From NCBI GenBank assembly GCA_001466705.2, contig LATX02000100.1:620001-684000 (forward strand): a DNA stretch of 64,000 nt. Reading direction: 5' to 3'. Source of the DNA: Moniliophthora roreri. Taxonomy: Eukaryota > Basidiomycota > Agaricomycetes > Agaricales > Marasmiaceae. The notes under the pieces are model-generated. The model did not search any database, had not been told where the DNA came from, and was given only the letters and a program-made list of their open reading frames with translations. Shown piece by piece: positions 1-10,630 of this stretch. Both the position numbers and the translations under genes were made by a program. The stretch's first letter is position 1. Each line of letters begins with the position of its first letter.

Positions 1-599
1 CCTACGCCGGGTATTCGGGTGCTGATGAATTTTTTGTCGCCGGAACGGAGGGCGTTTTGGTAAAATGTGCCTTTGGTTTGGTTGGTGTCAAATTCGACAA
101 GCTGGTGAAAGAGTGAGATAAGCAGATAGAGTGGGGGCAAACACGTACAGTGAGAGAGGTTGCAGTAGCTGCCCAGATGTATCGTTCGTCGAATCGGGTG
201 GGGATGGCGAGGGTTTTCGGACTAGATGTATGGTGAGATCCAGGTACTTGTTGATAGTGATAAGGGAAATGTGACTTGCAGTAACTTGGTACTTGTCGTA
301 TCAAACAAGTCTGCGAGGGTTCCGACGTGTTCACTGCCTATAGTGATATCTGGTCTTCTTCCGCGCCATGCTATCTGGCTCAGCTGGTTCCCTTCACCGT
401 CTGATACGGCAGTTGTGCGCAACTCGTCAGTGATATCAGCCTGGGAAGACTGGGTATGTGAAGATGTAGGCGAAGAGTCGGACGATGACTCTGTGGTGAC
501 GATAAGATATGCTACCTGGCCGGTGGACGAGTCAATGAGGGAGGTGTTGAGGATGTCTGGGGAGGTGAATCTGAGCAGCATGGTGGGCTGAGAGCGCAA
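1..599 (-). CDS. DUF6593-type protein, 3' end beyond window
   Basis: Model: complement(join(<1..101,149..221,307..599)). The first exon starts with Met at 599 and reads LLRFTSPDILNTSLIDSSTG, with WRGRRPDI near its end. The second exon gives TRFDERYIWAA and the third LVEFDTNQTKGTF before the sequence leaves the window. This order (a short beta-rich start, a W-x-G-R-RP element, then an [RK]-Y-x-W element) is what I associate with basidiomycete DUF6593 proteins, whose function is unknown. Intron 222-306 uses donor GTTTGA and was chosen because it is the only nearby donor that keeps the frame. Intron 102-148 uses GTACGT and CAG. No signal peptide or membrane segment is visible. The gene is divergent from the kinase gene at 899. 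Family assignment is from memory of the pattern; the splice frame is seen directly. Confidence 0.6.
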
Positions 600-898
600 G
601 AGCAGGTATGGCAGGCATGGCAGTATATGAGTCGACCGGTGTCCGAATTAGGATGTGAGTTTGTGTGTCGGCTAAAAGGCCGGTATGTGCAAGCGCCTAT
701 ATTACATAAACAATCTGCACGTGAGTTTGTCCTTGTTTTCGGTGAGTTGAATGACTGTCATTGGCCAGTGTGAATTTGGCCGAGGGTCATCGACCTCGAC
801 CTCGACAACGACGACCACCATCAGCATTCTACTGTCCACCGACCCTGGCTTTCATTGGCTAGAGTAACGGTATTCCTTATTGCCCACCCTCCCTTGTT
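600..898. promoter_or_regulatory. Divergent intergenic region between DUF6593 and kinase genes
   Basis: About 300 bp separate the two start codons. It carries inverted CCAAT boxes (attgg) near 760 and 855, an AT-rich TATA-like patch near 697-710 and a CGACCTCGACCTCGACAACG run near 790. No ORF of note. A shared bidirectional promoter is an inference from spacing. Confidence 0.35.
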
Positions 899-3800
899 AT
901 GTCCCGCACTCCCCCTTCATCCCCTCCCGCCAACTCCCCTTTGGCCCATCGTCAGCGCTATCCTCTAAGGCGTTCCCCCTCATCAAGAAAGCGCGCTCAA
1001 ATTCCTACCCGTAAACCCTCCCAGGCCCCCCACGCGTCCTACATTCATCCCCACCAAGACTTGGACCGCGGCATCCTCCTCCCCCTTCCCCAAAACACTC
1101 GCCGTGGATCATCCCGCGTATCATTGGCAGATAAATTACACAACGATACCCACGACATGCTCGACTCTCATATCAATGTTCGCGTCGGTGCCAAGCGAAA
1201 ACGCGTGGCCAGTGGTTCCAATGAGAATACCCATCACACCGGCAAGCCATCACGGGCTCGACAGCTCAAACGCTTCAAGTCTAGCAGTAACACGAGTGAA
1301 GATGACCGTAGCTCCATGGATATCGATTCAGACCGCCCTTTGCGCTGGGCAACCCGTTCGTCAAGGCGCCATGAGCAAGTGGAGTCTGATGAGGACGAGG
1401 TATCAGAGTCTGCGGAGGAGCTCGGTGATGAGGACCAAGAGGAAGACGACGATGAAGATAACAGTGAGTGCGCGTGTATATATCCATAGTATTCGCTCAA
1501 CGACTGCTCCGTCCCCTCAATTTAGCGGATGAATACCTCATATCTTCTGCACCGTCACGTGTTCTAAGCCGTCTAAGGAAAGACGAATTGATTCGTCTTT
1601 ATACTTTGGCTGGCTTGTCTGGTGATACCGAAGACTGCACAAAATCAGAACTAGTCGATTCAATTATCGATGCTAGAGATGATATTGCCTCTCTACCTCC
1701 CTCATCGCCACTAGGTCGTGGAGGCGGTTACAGCGACTACTCATCCGACGATGCTATGCCTGATGATGAGCCGGACGAAGCAGACGAGACACCTAGGTTC
1801 CTCCGTCGTCGAGCTACTACCGATGACGTCTCACGGAACAGTACTAATAGACCGATCAAGAGCAGGAGTTTATCCATGGGCAATGTTGACTTCTGTCAAG
1901 CCAATGCCAATGGCCCCACTCGATTCCGGTCTTCACGGCAGAGGCAGAAATCTGGAGAGAGCAATACCAGCTCAAGGTAGGTCTACTTTGACTTGTGTTG
2001 AAGTGTTCAGATAAGTGATACTCTTACTTGCAGACGCCGCTCCTCTCGTTCCTCACCAGCCAACTCATCTTCAAACCCCAACTCCCAAATGCTACACTCC
2101 ATATCCTCTCCACCCGCCCATCATCTACGCTCACGCAAAGTCTCTGTTCCTTCCATTCCTGCTTCCTTTACTTTTCATCTGCCTACGCCCTCTCACTCCA
2201 AGGAGCGGGAACGGTCGAAAGGCAAAGCCAAGCAGGTTGAGTTCGTTGCTAATGGAATAGGGACGGGGAGTGAGAGTGATCTGACAGAGCTGGAAGAGCT
2301 CGAAGCACAACTTAGGAAAGCGAGTCCTAGTCCGAGACGGTTAAGGAGTAAGGACAAGGACAAGGACAAGCAGCGGTCAAAGGAGAGCTTGGGCTCGAGT
2401 TCGCGTTCGGGTTCTAGACCCCATTCTTCGGAGAGTAAAAAAATCAACAACAACAACGCCAGCTCGTCCACCCCGTCGATGCCTAGCGTAGAAACACTAG
2501 AAACTCGCCGGATAACACCAATGCGAAAGGCAAAGAGAAAGATCAAGACATTGAAGGAAGATGATACCGATACTTCAGAAGAACTTGAAGATGCGGATGA
2601 AAACGAAGACGAAGAGTCTGAACTTTTGTCTGATGAAGAGGTGAAGGGACAGGAAGAAGTGGAAGCAGATGAGGAAGAAGCAGATGAGGAAGAGGCAGAA
2701 GAGGAAGAGGAAGAGGAAGATCAGTTGGCGACGCCACGGAAAGCCAAACCGGCTAGGACGCCGTTGAAGAGGCGGTTAAGGCCGAGAAAACGGGTGAGAA
2801 CCGATGAAGCGGAGGAAGATGGACGTGATGGTGATGATGAGGAGGAAAATGAGGAAGATGAGGCGGAAGGAGAAGTCGAGATGGAGACAGTTGACGAGGT
2901 AGAGGATGAAGCAGATGAGCAAGAGGTAGAGGAAGAAATCCCCAAGCGAAAGCTACGGAACGGTAAGATCGTTGGTGAGGAAGAGCAACTGGAGGAAGAC
3001 GTTGATATGGATGACTCAGAGACGATTGGTGAAGAAGATGAAGACGATGAGGAAGAGGAGGAAGAAGAGGATGGCGTTGCTGAAGAAGCAGAAGAGGATA
3101 TAGACGCTGAAGGCGAGACTGACGAGGAGGCGATGGAGGAAGTTGATGATAGTGATGGTAAGCATTCCCTTACAATGATTTACTCCTTACTGATTTTTCT
3201 TCGCAGTCGACCTAACACTAGCCACCGCCAAGACCCTCGTCCGCCTCCGCCGGGACGACCTAGTCCGGTTATGCGAGAGTCGCGAGTTGGAAGCTGTTGG
3301 TACCAAACCACAACTCGCAGAGGCTCTTTTACAGTGGCGAGACCGGCAACAGTGTTCGTCACCTTCGTCAACGGGTACTGCACGCCCGCCATCAACGGCT
3401 ACCGTCAAACGCCGAAACACCCGGCGAAAGCAGAGTCAGGATACCGCTACACCGCCTGTCCTCCTTCGAAACGGGCGTGTGCACTTAGACGAACCTAGGA
3501 CACCATCCATAAGCGAACAAGAGAAGATTGTAGGGAATGCAGTGAATAATAACACGGAGGCCGAACTCGAGTTGGATTTGGAAGAATTAGGGTTGGATGA
3601 TCGGGAGATCCCGCCTGAAAAGTTGCAAAAGTTGGAAAAGATTGGGAGCGGTGGCTTCAAGGATGTTTATATCGGCAAGTTCAAAGGGAGGAAGATTGCT
3701 ATTAGCGAGTTTAGGGGGCAGTTGAGTGCTAGTGCGTCTTTCTTCGTGTGTTATTCTCCCAGTATTGGTGTGCTTATCGTTTTCTGTAGTGGATATCAAG

Positions 3801-4651
3801 GAACTCAAACTGCTCGGAGGATTTGATCATCCGAATATCGTACGATTCGTGAGCACTTTCGTCGCTATGTTTAGGGACATCGGGGTTGACTGAACGATGT
3901 ATAGCTTGGAGTCAGTATACCTGAGAATACTCGGGAGACACCCGTCATGATCGTCAGCGAGCTCTGCACGAACGGTGACCTGTTTGACTATATCCGCAAC
4001 GTCAATCCACCTACGTTGCATAAAGTGGTATGTTTCTTCACTCTTACACGCGTCCTTCGTCGTCTCATTCCTTCGTAGCTGGCCATCATGCTAGACATTG
4101 CCCGTGGCCTCGAGTACCTGCACACTCGCAAACCCTCCGTCATTCACCGAGACTGCAAATCCTCCAACATTCTCATTACATCCAAAGGCAACGCCAAGAT
4201 CGCCGACTTTGGCCTAGCAAAAGTCAAGCAGAGCACGAGATCGATGGTACGGTCTCTCGTAGGGACAGTCAATTGGCAGGCACCTGAGCTGTGGCACGCA
4301 CATCCGAAATATAATCACAAGGTGGATGTATTTAGCTGTGCGTGTGTGTATTGGGAGATGTTGCAATGGCATTTGCCTAACAAGAAGTATCCGTGGGAGG
4401 GGATGAATGAGCACGCGATATACGAGGTAGTGGGTACGAAGAAGCAGAGGTGAGCAAAGGACCTTATGGTACTTCTGTTCGGCGTTTACTTATTTAGCCT
4501 GGCGCGTAGACCCTCGTTGACCGGTTTGAAGAAACAGTGGTGTCCCGAGATTGTCGACCTGATTGAACACATGTGGGCGCAGGATCATCAGGAACGGCCT
4601 ACGATGAGTGAGGTTGTGGAGAGGCTGGAAGAGTTGGTTAAAATTTATTGA
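899..4651 (+). CDS. SAP-motif nuclear protein with C-terminal TKL-like protein kinase
   Basis: Model: join(899..1463,1526..1976,2034..3157,3207..3731,3790..3848,3905..4027,4079..4449,4510..4651), 1,119 aa; all seven introns are GT-AG and frame-consistent. The N-terminus is basic and Ser/Pro-rich. A SAP-like helix pair lies at about 202-241 ([16 protein letters not shown], then [12 protein letters not shown]). A Glu/Asp-rich stretch with basic KRRLRPRKR clusters covers about 520-710. A second SAP motif lies at about 715-760 ([20 protein letters not shown]). The kinase domain covers about 856-1115: glycine loop GSGGFKDV 860-867, HRDCKSSN 972-979, DFG 992-994, and APE. SAP motifs bind DNA in other proteins, so a chromatin-linked kinase is an inference. 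The beta-3 position that normally holds the ATP-binding lysine reads IAIS, so Ser replaces Lys (see findings). The acidic exon is low complexity and its exact translation matters less than the domains. Confidence 0.85.
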
Positions 4652-5340
4652 TAAGTGCGAGTGCTTGAACGTTTTTCTTCTTTCAACCTTGACGAGTCAC
4701 ACATTCCCATCTACAACATACTACTTATCATCTCTTTATACACAACTCGGTTTCTTTTTGGTACGGGTGAAGAGAAGAACCTGTACGTATACGTATTCTT
4801 GTTCTAAAATTTGGCTTTCCATTCGATTTGTTTTTCACGCTTACTTTTGTTCTCTACTATTCCCTTTGCTGAAGCACGAATTGTCTGTTGCATAGTCCAT
4901 CCGAATCACTTGTATCCTAGTATATACTCCACCATAGCATAACTCAATATAAAGCAGTCTTAAATATAGATGTTGCAGGCACAGGCAAGTGGCGAGTCTA
5001 TTAGTGAAACGGTGAGGCTTACTCTTTTACCTCGACCTGAGCCCGTTGTCCGGGTTGCATCGCTCACTTCACTTCAAACTGAGCGCTCCTCGTCTTCCTC
5101 GTAGCCTCAGAAAAGCACCACACGAAAGTCGTTCCGCAAGCCGCATACGTAACCGTGGCATGGTGCGGGGCCGCGGTGGCATCAGGAAATCACCCAAATG
5201 CTTCCTACTTTCAACTGTGACTTTCAAAATTTTCTGGCTGACCAAATCTGTAGTTTCTGAGCATAAGAACACTAAAAAGTGGGTGGCAGGTATCAATTCC
5301 TTTGCCACAGGTGGACATGCAGAGGATGCACAAAGAAAAA
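4652..5340. other. 3' flank of the kinase gene, no gene seen
   Basis: T-rich sequence follows the kinase stop and probably holds its 3' UTR and polyadenylation site. A 101-codon open frame at 5046-5351 has no recognisable motif and I do not call it. GC drops sharply at about 5335, where the repeat-rich region begins. Confidence 0.4.
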
Positions 5341-6657
5341 AAATTGATTAGTATATAAAATTAATGGGAAAAAGTGTATTTATGCACTTTAAACCAAGAA
5401 ATTTAACTAAAAGGCTAATTTTGAGTAGCCTCATGTGAGTGATAATGACAAGGAAGAAGTAGAATAAGAGGGGAAGCATGGGAAAAGTGAAAAAGAAAGA
5501 CTCCTGCAGGTGTCATATGCTCTTCTGTCCATCTGGAAAATTTACCAGGTGACATAACCCAAAGGTACCTGATATCACTCTATGTATGTCAATATCACCC
5601 AATCAAAGTCAATATTACTGGTAATTTGTCTAAGATAAGACTAGTGGAAAACTACCCAAAAGATAACCTCCAAAAGTTCTATCTCTAGTTGTTGTGCAAG
5701 TGTGGATCAATGTGATCAGAGTTGCTGCACTTAGAATGCCAACAAAACTCTTAGCTATGTTAATTCTCTCTTATTGAAGTGTTCTACTTCAAAGTGTTCA
5801 CCTCCAAAGGAGTATAGATGAGTTTATTTCACAACACACACACAAAACACAAAGAACATGGTGCACTAAGCACAAACACAAGAGCTACAGTCCTATACAA
5901 AGACTTAATAGCTGATATAGTCTGACCCTACAGAGTTCAAGACTTCTTTAAGACAACTACAGCACACAGCACACTGGAAAAGGTCCTAGACCAGTTTCTA
6001 CAAAGAGTTCAGCACAGGCACACCTTTTACTAAGACTCTAAGTGTGTCACAATCTGATACCCAACACAGGCCACACTCCAAGTGCCCAAGGCTCCTTCTT
6101 GGTGTAAAGTGTCTCTTAGAAAAGTGCCAATTGCACTAAAGATGTTATTCTTTGTCTCTTATGACACAAGTTTGTTATCAGATTTCTATCTGGAGGATGA
6201 TCATTCTTTGATTGTTCCTGTTCTAAGTTGTCTTTCTGTTTTGATGTCTCTTTTAAGTACCTCTGTACTGTTTGACTGCATGTTGCACTTTGCAGATGTC
6301 ATAGAAAGGTAAAATAGAAATTAAAATCCCATTGATAGCACTTTGAGAGCTTGGTTAACTAGCCAATGCATTCATTGGGCCATAGTTAGGTTCCCTACAG
6401 GTTTCAGGAGTGATCTGCTTCAGATCTGATACATAGATAAGTCAGAATGTACAGCTTAGACACCTCTGTATAGCATATCATATAGCTCTTTGTACTTTCC
6501 AACACACTGTAGCTTCTCTAAGGCAATGACTAGCAGACTGGGCTCACTCTAGTCCTTATTACCCATTATCTTGTGTCATATTAAAGTGTTCCAATTCAGA
6601 AATAGTGTAAAATGAATAAAAGTGGGTCTTTTCTAGGTTCGACATATTAGCTGTGCT
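5341..6657. other. AT-rich repeat-like stretch without genes
   Basis: Base composition changes to clearly AT-rich, with no open frame above about 75 codons and many short CA- and AG-rich runs. It lies directly beyond the probable LTR at 6658-7113, so it is probably old transposon sequence. I recognise no protein in it. Confidence 0.3.
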
Positions 6658-7113
6658 TGTTACGAGTCTGAGTTTATGAGGTTCTGTCTTCTTCTGCCAA
6701 ATTTTCCTTATACAGAAGGTATAAGTGGGTGGGAAAGTTGTGGTCTGATAGATGTCAATAGATCGTTTTGTTTGGTTCTGTTACATTACTTGCGCAGCAA
6801 TGACAACAACTCAACAACACTTGACGTAGTGATGCAGAGTTAACTCCAACAAAAAAGGAAAGTTTCCTTCTCAAAGGAGTTAAGGTACAAGTTAGAGAGC
6901 TAGCTTCAGAAAAGCTAGAGTTCAGAGGGTTCATTTGTTGGCTAAACACAANGATGATGTCATAAATATTGAAGAAGACAAAGGGGAGCTGGGAATGTGG
7001 ATAAGTCCAGATGTCAAAGGGAAGCATAATGTTGGGCGCTAAACTGCCTGAAATGGTAGTACAAGAAAGGGGAAACGAGAAAATGTCTGATAAAAATGAA
7101 AAACTGTAACATT
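6658..7113 (-). mobile_element. Probable 3' LTR of a gypsy element
   Basis: The interval starts TGTTAC and ends GTAACA on the + strand, a perfect inverted terminus of the TG...CA type. Read on the - strand it directly follows a purine run (AAAGAGAGGGTAA) that would serve as polypurine tract, and it lies downstream of the integrase and accessory ORFs of the retroelement on the same strand. Length 456 bp with an N at 6952 inside. A piece of it (about 6739-6781) recurs at 45542-45584. Its 5' partner LTR is not in the window, so the boundaries rest on terminal structure alone. Confidence 0.5.
6952..6952. other. Assembly gap (single N) within the LTR
   Basis: A single N breaks the sequence inside the probable LTR. 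The flanks are not obviously duplicated here, unlike at 10630 and 60722. The real distance across it is unknown. Confidence 0.8.
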
Positions 7114-7128
7114 ACCCTCTCTTTATGC

Positions 7129-7995
7129 TCAAGCGTCCACGCTTGTAACCAGCTGTCCCATATGTAGCCACTCTCCCTGGAACTGTGGCGAATTTATCCT
7201 GTAGAAATACCTCGGCCCTTCATTTTCTCCAATATCAACTACAAATGCTAGTCTTGGTGGTGGTTCTCGTCGTTCAGGACTCTCTGTCTCCATAAATCTC
7301 ATCGTCCCAGGCAAGATTGTCTGTAAGATTGTTGTAAGTAGTTGGATCGCGGAGGGAAGGGCAACTATACTGCCTGAAGTCAGTGGCGCAGTGTTTCTCC
7401 AGTCTGCACACAGGGCACAAAGTCGTGTGTACACCTCTTCCATCCATTCTGTTGTACGCAGTGTAGGACTCCTCGATCTGTCGACGGGTCGTAATTCTTC
7501 TGGTTCGTCATCGAGGTCTTCGTTGTCCCACACTGATCTGCATTCTGGAGTTAATCAATTCATCAGTGGTGGGGAATTGGTTCGCAACATCGAATCGCTG
7601 TTCATGGTGAGTGGAATGAGTGGAGTTATCAGGGAAATTGGGCTGTTCAACTGTTGGTCCGAGCATAGGAGGAGTTGTTGTACGTGGGGGGGTGGCGGGG
7701 AATAGTCGTACTCATTCAGACGTGTTGGAGATTGTTCCTGAGTCATCGGTCCAGTTGCTCGATGACTCAGAGGGGTAGATGAGTTCGTTCTGGGAATCAG
7801 CGACAATGTTTGCAGTCTGTGTTGGATTGGAATGAATGGAAGGGGAGACATTATGTAGTCTCTGTCTTGTCTGGAGAAGGCATTGGCCGCGAGCAACGAC
7901 AATTGCTCTTCTGAGTCTTCGACAAGTTCGTTGGACCTTGTAGAAGAAGGCAGGTTCGTTGGGGTTGATATCCTCACTGTCTGGGAAGGGTTCAT
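7129..7995 (-). pseudogene. Retroelement accessory reading frames, copy 1, 84-bp deletion
   Basis: Two open frames on the - strand (7555-7995 and 7129-7533) continue behind the accessory ORF at 7712-8365, overlapping its 3' end. The first is Ser/Thr/Pro-rich. The second starts DNEDLDDEPEELRPVDRSR and ends with FVVDIGENEGPRYFYRINS. Compared with the second copy at 10631-11533 this copy lacks 84 bp that encode part of a Cys/His cluster. Whether the frames are joined by splicing, by frameshifting, or are decayed parts of one protein cannot be decided from sequence. No function is assigned. Confidence 0.4.
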
Positions 7996-8365
7996 CGGCG
8001 TCTTTCAGGATTTCTACATGAACCGGTAAGTTCTCGACGTCTAAGACGGGCACTGGTACTGTGATTGGACCCATCAACTGGATCATGTCTTCATCGTTTG
8101 TCATGGCTTCGGTGAATGTTCCAGCTTGACAATCTAGTTGCACTGGAGCCTCGTTCATTCTGCGGTGATGACCCCTTAGGAAAAGCATGCTGCCCCAGAA
8201 GGCCCGAAGTCTGTCATCATCTTGAACGGCAGCAGTGATTTGATCATCATAGTCTTCGGAGTTGATAAGAAAGAGGAGTTCAAACACACTAGGATGAAAC
8301 AGTCCAGTATGAGTTATTTCATGTGAAAAGACTTGTCGAGAAGAATAGGGGAGCTTGGAAGACAT
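7712..8365 (-). CDS. Accessory ORF downstream of gypsy integrase, copy 1
   Basis: An uninterrupted 217-codon frame starts 33 nt after the integrase stop on the same strand. It begins SSKLPYSSRQVFSHEITHTG, contains VQDDDRLRAFWGSMLFLRGH and a later basic stretch CRRLRRAIVVARGQC, and has no signal peptide or membrane segment. The nucleotide sequence is identical in the second copy at 11250-11903. Its position behind pol and its size make it an element-encoded protein rather than a host gene. I do not recognise a domain. It could be an additional retroelement gene or a captured host gene. Confidence 0.5.
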   Translation of the reverse strand: MSSKLPYSSRQVFSHEITHTGLFHPSVFELLFLINSEDYDDQITAAVQDDDRLRAFWGSMLFLRGHHRRMNEAPVQLDCQAGTFTEAMTNDEDMIQLMGPITVPVPVLDVENLPVHVEILKDADEPFPDSEDINPNEPAFFYKVQRTCRRLRRAIVVARGQCLLQTRQRLHNVSPSIHSNPTQTANIVADSQNELIYPSESSSNWTDDSGTISNTSE

Positions 8366-8398
8366 GTTTGTTGGAATAGGGTTCTAGGGGAGGTTATG

Positions 8399-8791
8399 TC
8401 AGATTTTATACTCCAGGTACAACTCCATCGAATGTTTGAGTGTGCTCGGCCTTTTCCATTGATTGTGGGATGAATTGTACCCTTTCCAAGACACAAGGTA
8501 GTGGGTCGGTTTCTGTATTTTTCCTTTCTTCTTCCCTTTTGGTCGATGACCTATAATCGCTTTGACTTCGAACTCTTCCTGTCCTTTGACTATGTCAGGT
8601 GGTGGTTCTAGGAAGTTCAGCCTATGGATGTTGTTTTCCTTGAATGGTGTAAGAAGACCAGCATGGAAAACAGAGTGAATCCTCCATTGGAACGGGAGTT
8701 TTAACTTGTAGGTTACTGGTCCCATCACCTCTTCTATTTCGAAGGGTCCTTCTTGTTTTGGCAATAATTTTGGTGAAGGGTATCCAAGCAA
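8399..8791 (-). pseudogene. Ty3/gypsy integrase C-terminus with chromodomain, copy 1 (5'-truncated)
   Basis: The frame encodes the last part of a chromovirus polyprotein. It opens with the integrase C-terminal fold (KLLPKQEGPFEIEEVMGP, then YKLKLP, then HSVFHAGLL), followed by EPPPDIV and a chromodomain-like segment (IIGHRPKGKKKGKI, then HYLVSWKGYNSSHNQW). Chromodomains at this position are known to steer integration in gypsy chromoviruses. Everything upstream (gag, protease, reverse transcriptase, RNase H and the integrase core) is missing: the frame stops at about 8795, where unrelated sequence beginning ACCTATGGTT starts. There is no ATG at the frame start, so this is a fragment, not a working gene. 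Confidence 0.85.
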
Positions 8792-8801
8792 AAGGTTCTT
8801 T

Positions 8802-8945
8802 TACCTATGGTTTCCGGGTATTTCCACAAATTAGTAGGCATGATCCGACTGGATGATGCTGGCCAATTTGTGGGAAAAGCATGCAGATCCCAAGGCTTTT
8901 CAACATCTCTGGATTTACTTCCAGAGATCTTTCAACAACTTTGCT
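8802..8945 (+). repeat. Inverted-repeat arm facing 14055-14192 (first copy)
   Basis: The sequence from ACCTATGGTT onward, with CCACAAATTAGTAGGCATGATCC and a later AACATCTCTGGATTT, is matched in reverse complement by 14192 down to about 14055, at about 80 percent identity by eye. It contains internal palindromic pieces (CCACAAATT ... AATTTGTGG). It abuts the truncated integrase. Interpreted as one terminal arm of a DNA element. Confidence 0.55.
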
Positions 8946-10164
8946 CCCATCGTCCTCAAGTCCATCAAGTCCCACATGGCCCTTCTATCAGAGCTTGCTG
9001 CCAGCATCAATAGACTCAGCTCTGGTCTGCCACGACAACCGTCGTTCACACAGCCTTCATCATTGTTCCGGCTGCCCTCATCGTTGTCATTGTCACACAT
9101 GTTGAAATGCAATGCTCAGGTGCGTTCTGATCCATTGAAAAATTTATAATCACTCATTCTCTATTCAGCTTGGTGTCTATCATTGTCACATAGTGCCTCT
9201 ACAACCCCAGCCAAATGAATTTTTTTACAACTACAGGCATTGTGCAGAAAGGGAATATGAGTTTTGGACAGCCATAACTTCTGGGATGGTATCGTCATAG
9301 TTTTGATTAGGATTGGAGTACATAGTCCTTTTTTCTCGTATTCTCGTCCCTTCATACTTGGGTGAGCTACAGAGAAGGGGCAGGCAGTGGGCGCTTGGCC
9401 AGCACTTGGCACCTGAATTTGAGGCAGCTTACCACCAGATACTATGGAATAAATATTTGCAAACCTAATAAATTCTGACGATGTACATGTATCTACATGA
9501 ACTTGTAATCTACGTGAAGTCCCTTGCTGTCAAACCCTTGTCCTGACTGCTCCAATACCCTTTGCCCTGATGACCATATCTGTCCTGATCCCCTGCCCTG
9601 TCCATAATTCTGTTGTAGTGTTATCCAAGTTGAGAGCTTCAAAACTTACCTGAACCAAGGATGAGATCATTTCTCATTATCAATAGCCTTGTCATGCTCA
9701 CTTTCCTGAGAGGGATTTGAAGACGTTGATCTTACATGTCAGTATAAACTACTGGCATGTGTTCACCATAGCGTATTACCTGAACTCTGAGTCAAAAGTG
9801 TTCTCCTTCATGTTGTTCTGACTGGCTTGAGGTGACATTCAAGGTAAACTCCACTAGAGAACAGGTAAGTAGCAAGCCGAAGACAGAGAAATCAGGAAAG
9901 GTGTAAGCAGAATTATGACAACCAAGACCAATAATTATGGTTGTGAGACTCATGGCCAGCCATTCATCGTACAAAATGTCAAAAGGCACTGACAGGTTAT
10001 GGGCGGCTAAAACACCTGAAACCCGCCAGTGCCTGGTAATAGGTAGACATATCTCTAATGAAACTCAACTTGATTAGTAATAGAGGCTGTAACAACCATG
10101 AGAATCATACTGACTGGTTTGGTGTAGGATATAACCCCCTTGTGACCACCTCTTTACCCGCCAT

Positions 10165-10205
10165 TACCGGTTAAGGGTGGTTAAGGGTGGTTAAGGGTGG
10201 TTGTG
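10165..10205 (+). repeat. Telomere-like 10-bp tandem repeat
   Basis: Three consecutive units of GGTTAAGGGT followed by a variant GGTTGTGGGG. The unit resembles fungal TTAGGG telomere repeats with extra bases, but only three units are present and flanking sequence is interstitial. Confidence 0.7.
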
Positions 10206-10498
10206 GGGGATATTTCGGGTTTTTAGTGCCAGAGCTGTTTTCAGGGGTTCACATGTGTTTACTGGATTCAACACAAGTTATGTGGGGTTCTGTGTAGGAA
10301 TTTTGGGAGGAAACTGTTGTCATTAAGTATGACTAAGAAATGATGTTTGTCAATTGGCATCCTCACGTGAGTGAAGACCCCCGCAATCATTTGTTTATTT
10401 GTTCAACAGTTTTCAAACTCTGCAGATTCTTTCTTTCCTTTGTACCACTACTATCCTTCCTGTCCTTGCCATTGTCTACCCTCACAACTATAGATCCG

Positions 10499-10620
10499 CC
10501 ATCGCTGTCACCTACTCTCATTTCCATTGTCATCTACTCTCATTGCCATCATCATCTACCCTCATTGCCATCATCATCTACCCTCATCACCATCGCCGTC
10601 TACCCTCATTGCCATCGTTC
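10499..10620 (+). repeat. Degenerate microsatellite next to assembly gap
   Basis: Imperfect repeats of TCATCTACCCTCATTGCCA-type units run into the N at 10630. Such low-complexity sequence is a plausible cause of the assembly break. Confidence 0.7.
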
Positions 10621-10629
10621 CCTTGTTAT

Positions 10630-10630
10630 N
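10630..10630. other. Assembly gap followed by duplicated retroelement block
   Basis: Sequence right of this N (from 10631) repeats the block that starts at 7177. See the repeat entry and finding. Confidence 0.85.

Larger units (their letters stand above)
8946..10629. other. Repeat-derived interval without genes
   Basis: No convincing coding sequence. Short frames at 8853-9149 and 9161-9412 are identical in the duplicate at 12391-12950 but have no motif. Similarity to the downstream copy is perfect to about 9620, then drops (scattered substitutions) and ends near 9962 (13495 in the other copy). The interval ends in tandem repeats and the N at 10630. Confidence 0.4.

Noticed and set aside
2193..2945. 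Ser/Leu-rich - strand frames opposite the acidic exon
   Set aside because: They arise from the GAA/GAG-rich coding strand of the kinase gene and have no independent support.
8853..9149. 98-codon + strand frame repeated at 12391-12687
   Set aside because: The repetition comes from the duplicated block; the start lies within the inverted-repeat arm and the protein is low-complexity Ser/Leu.
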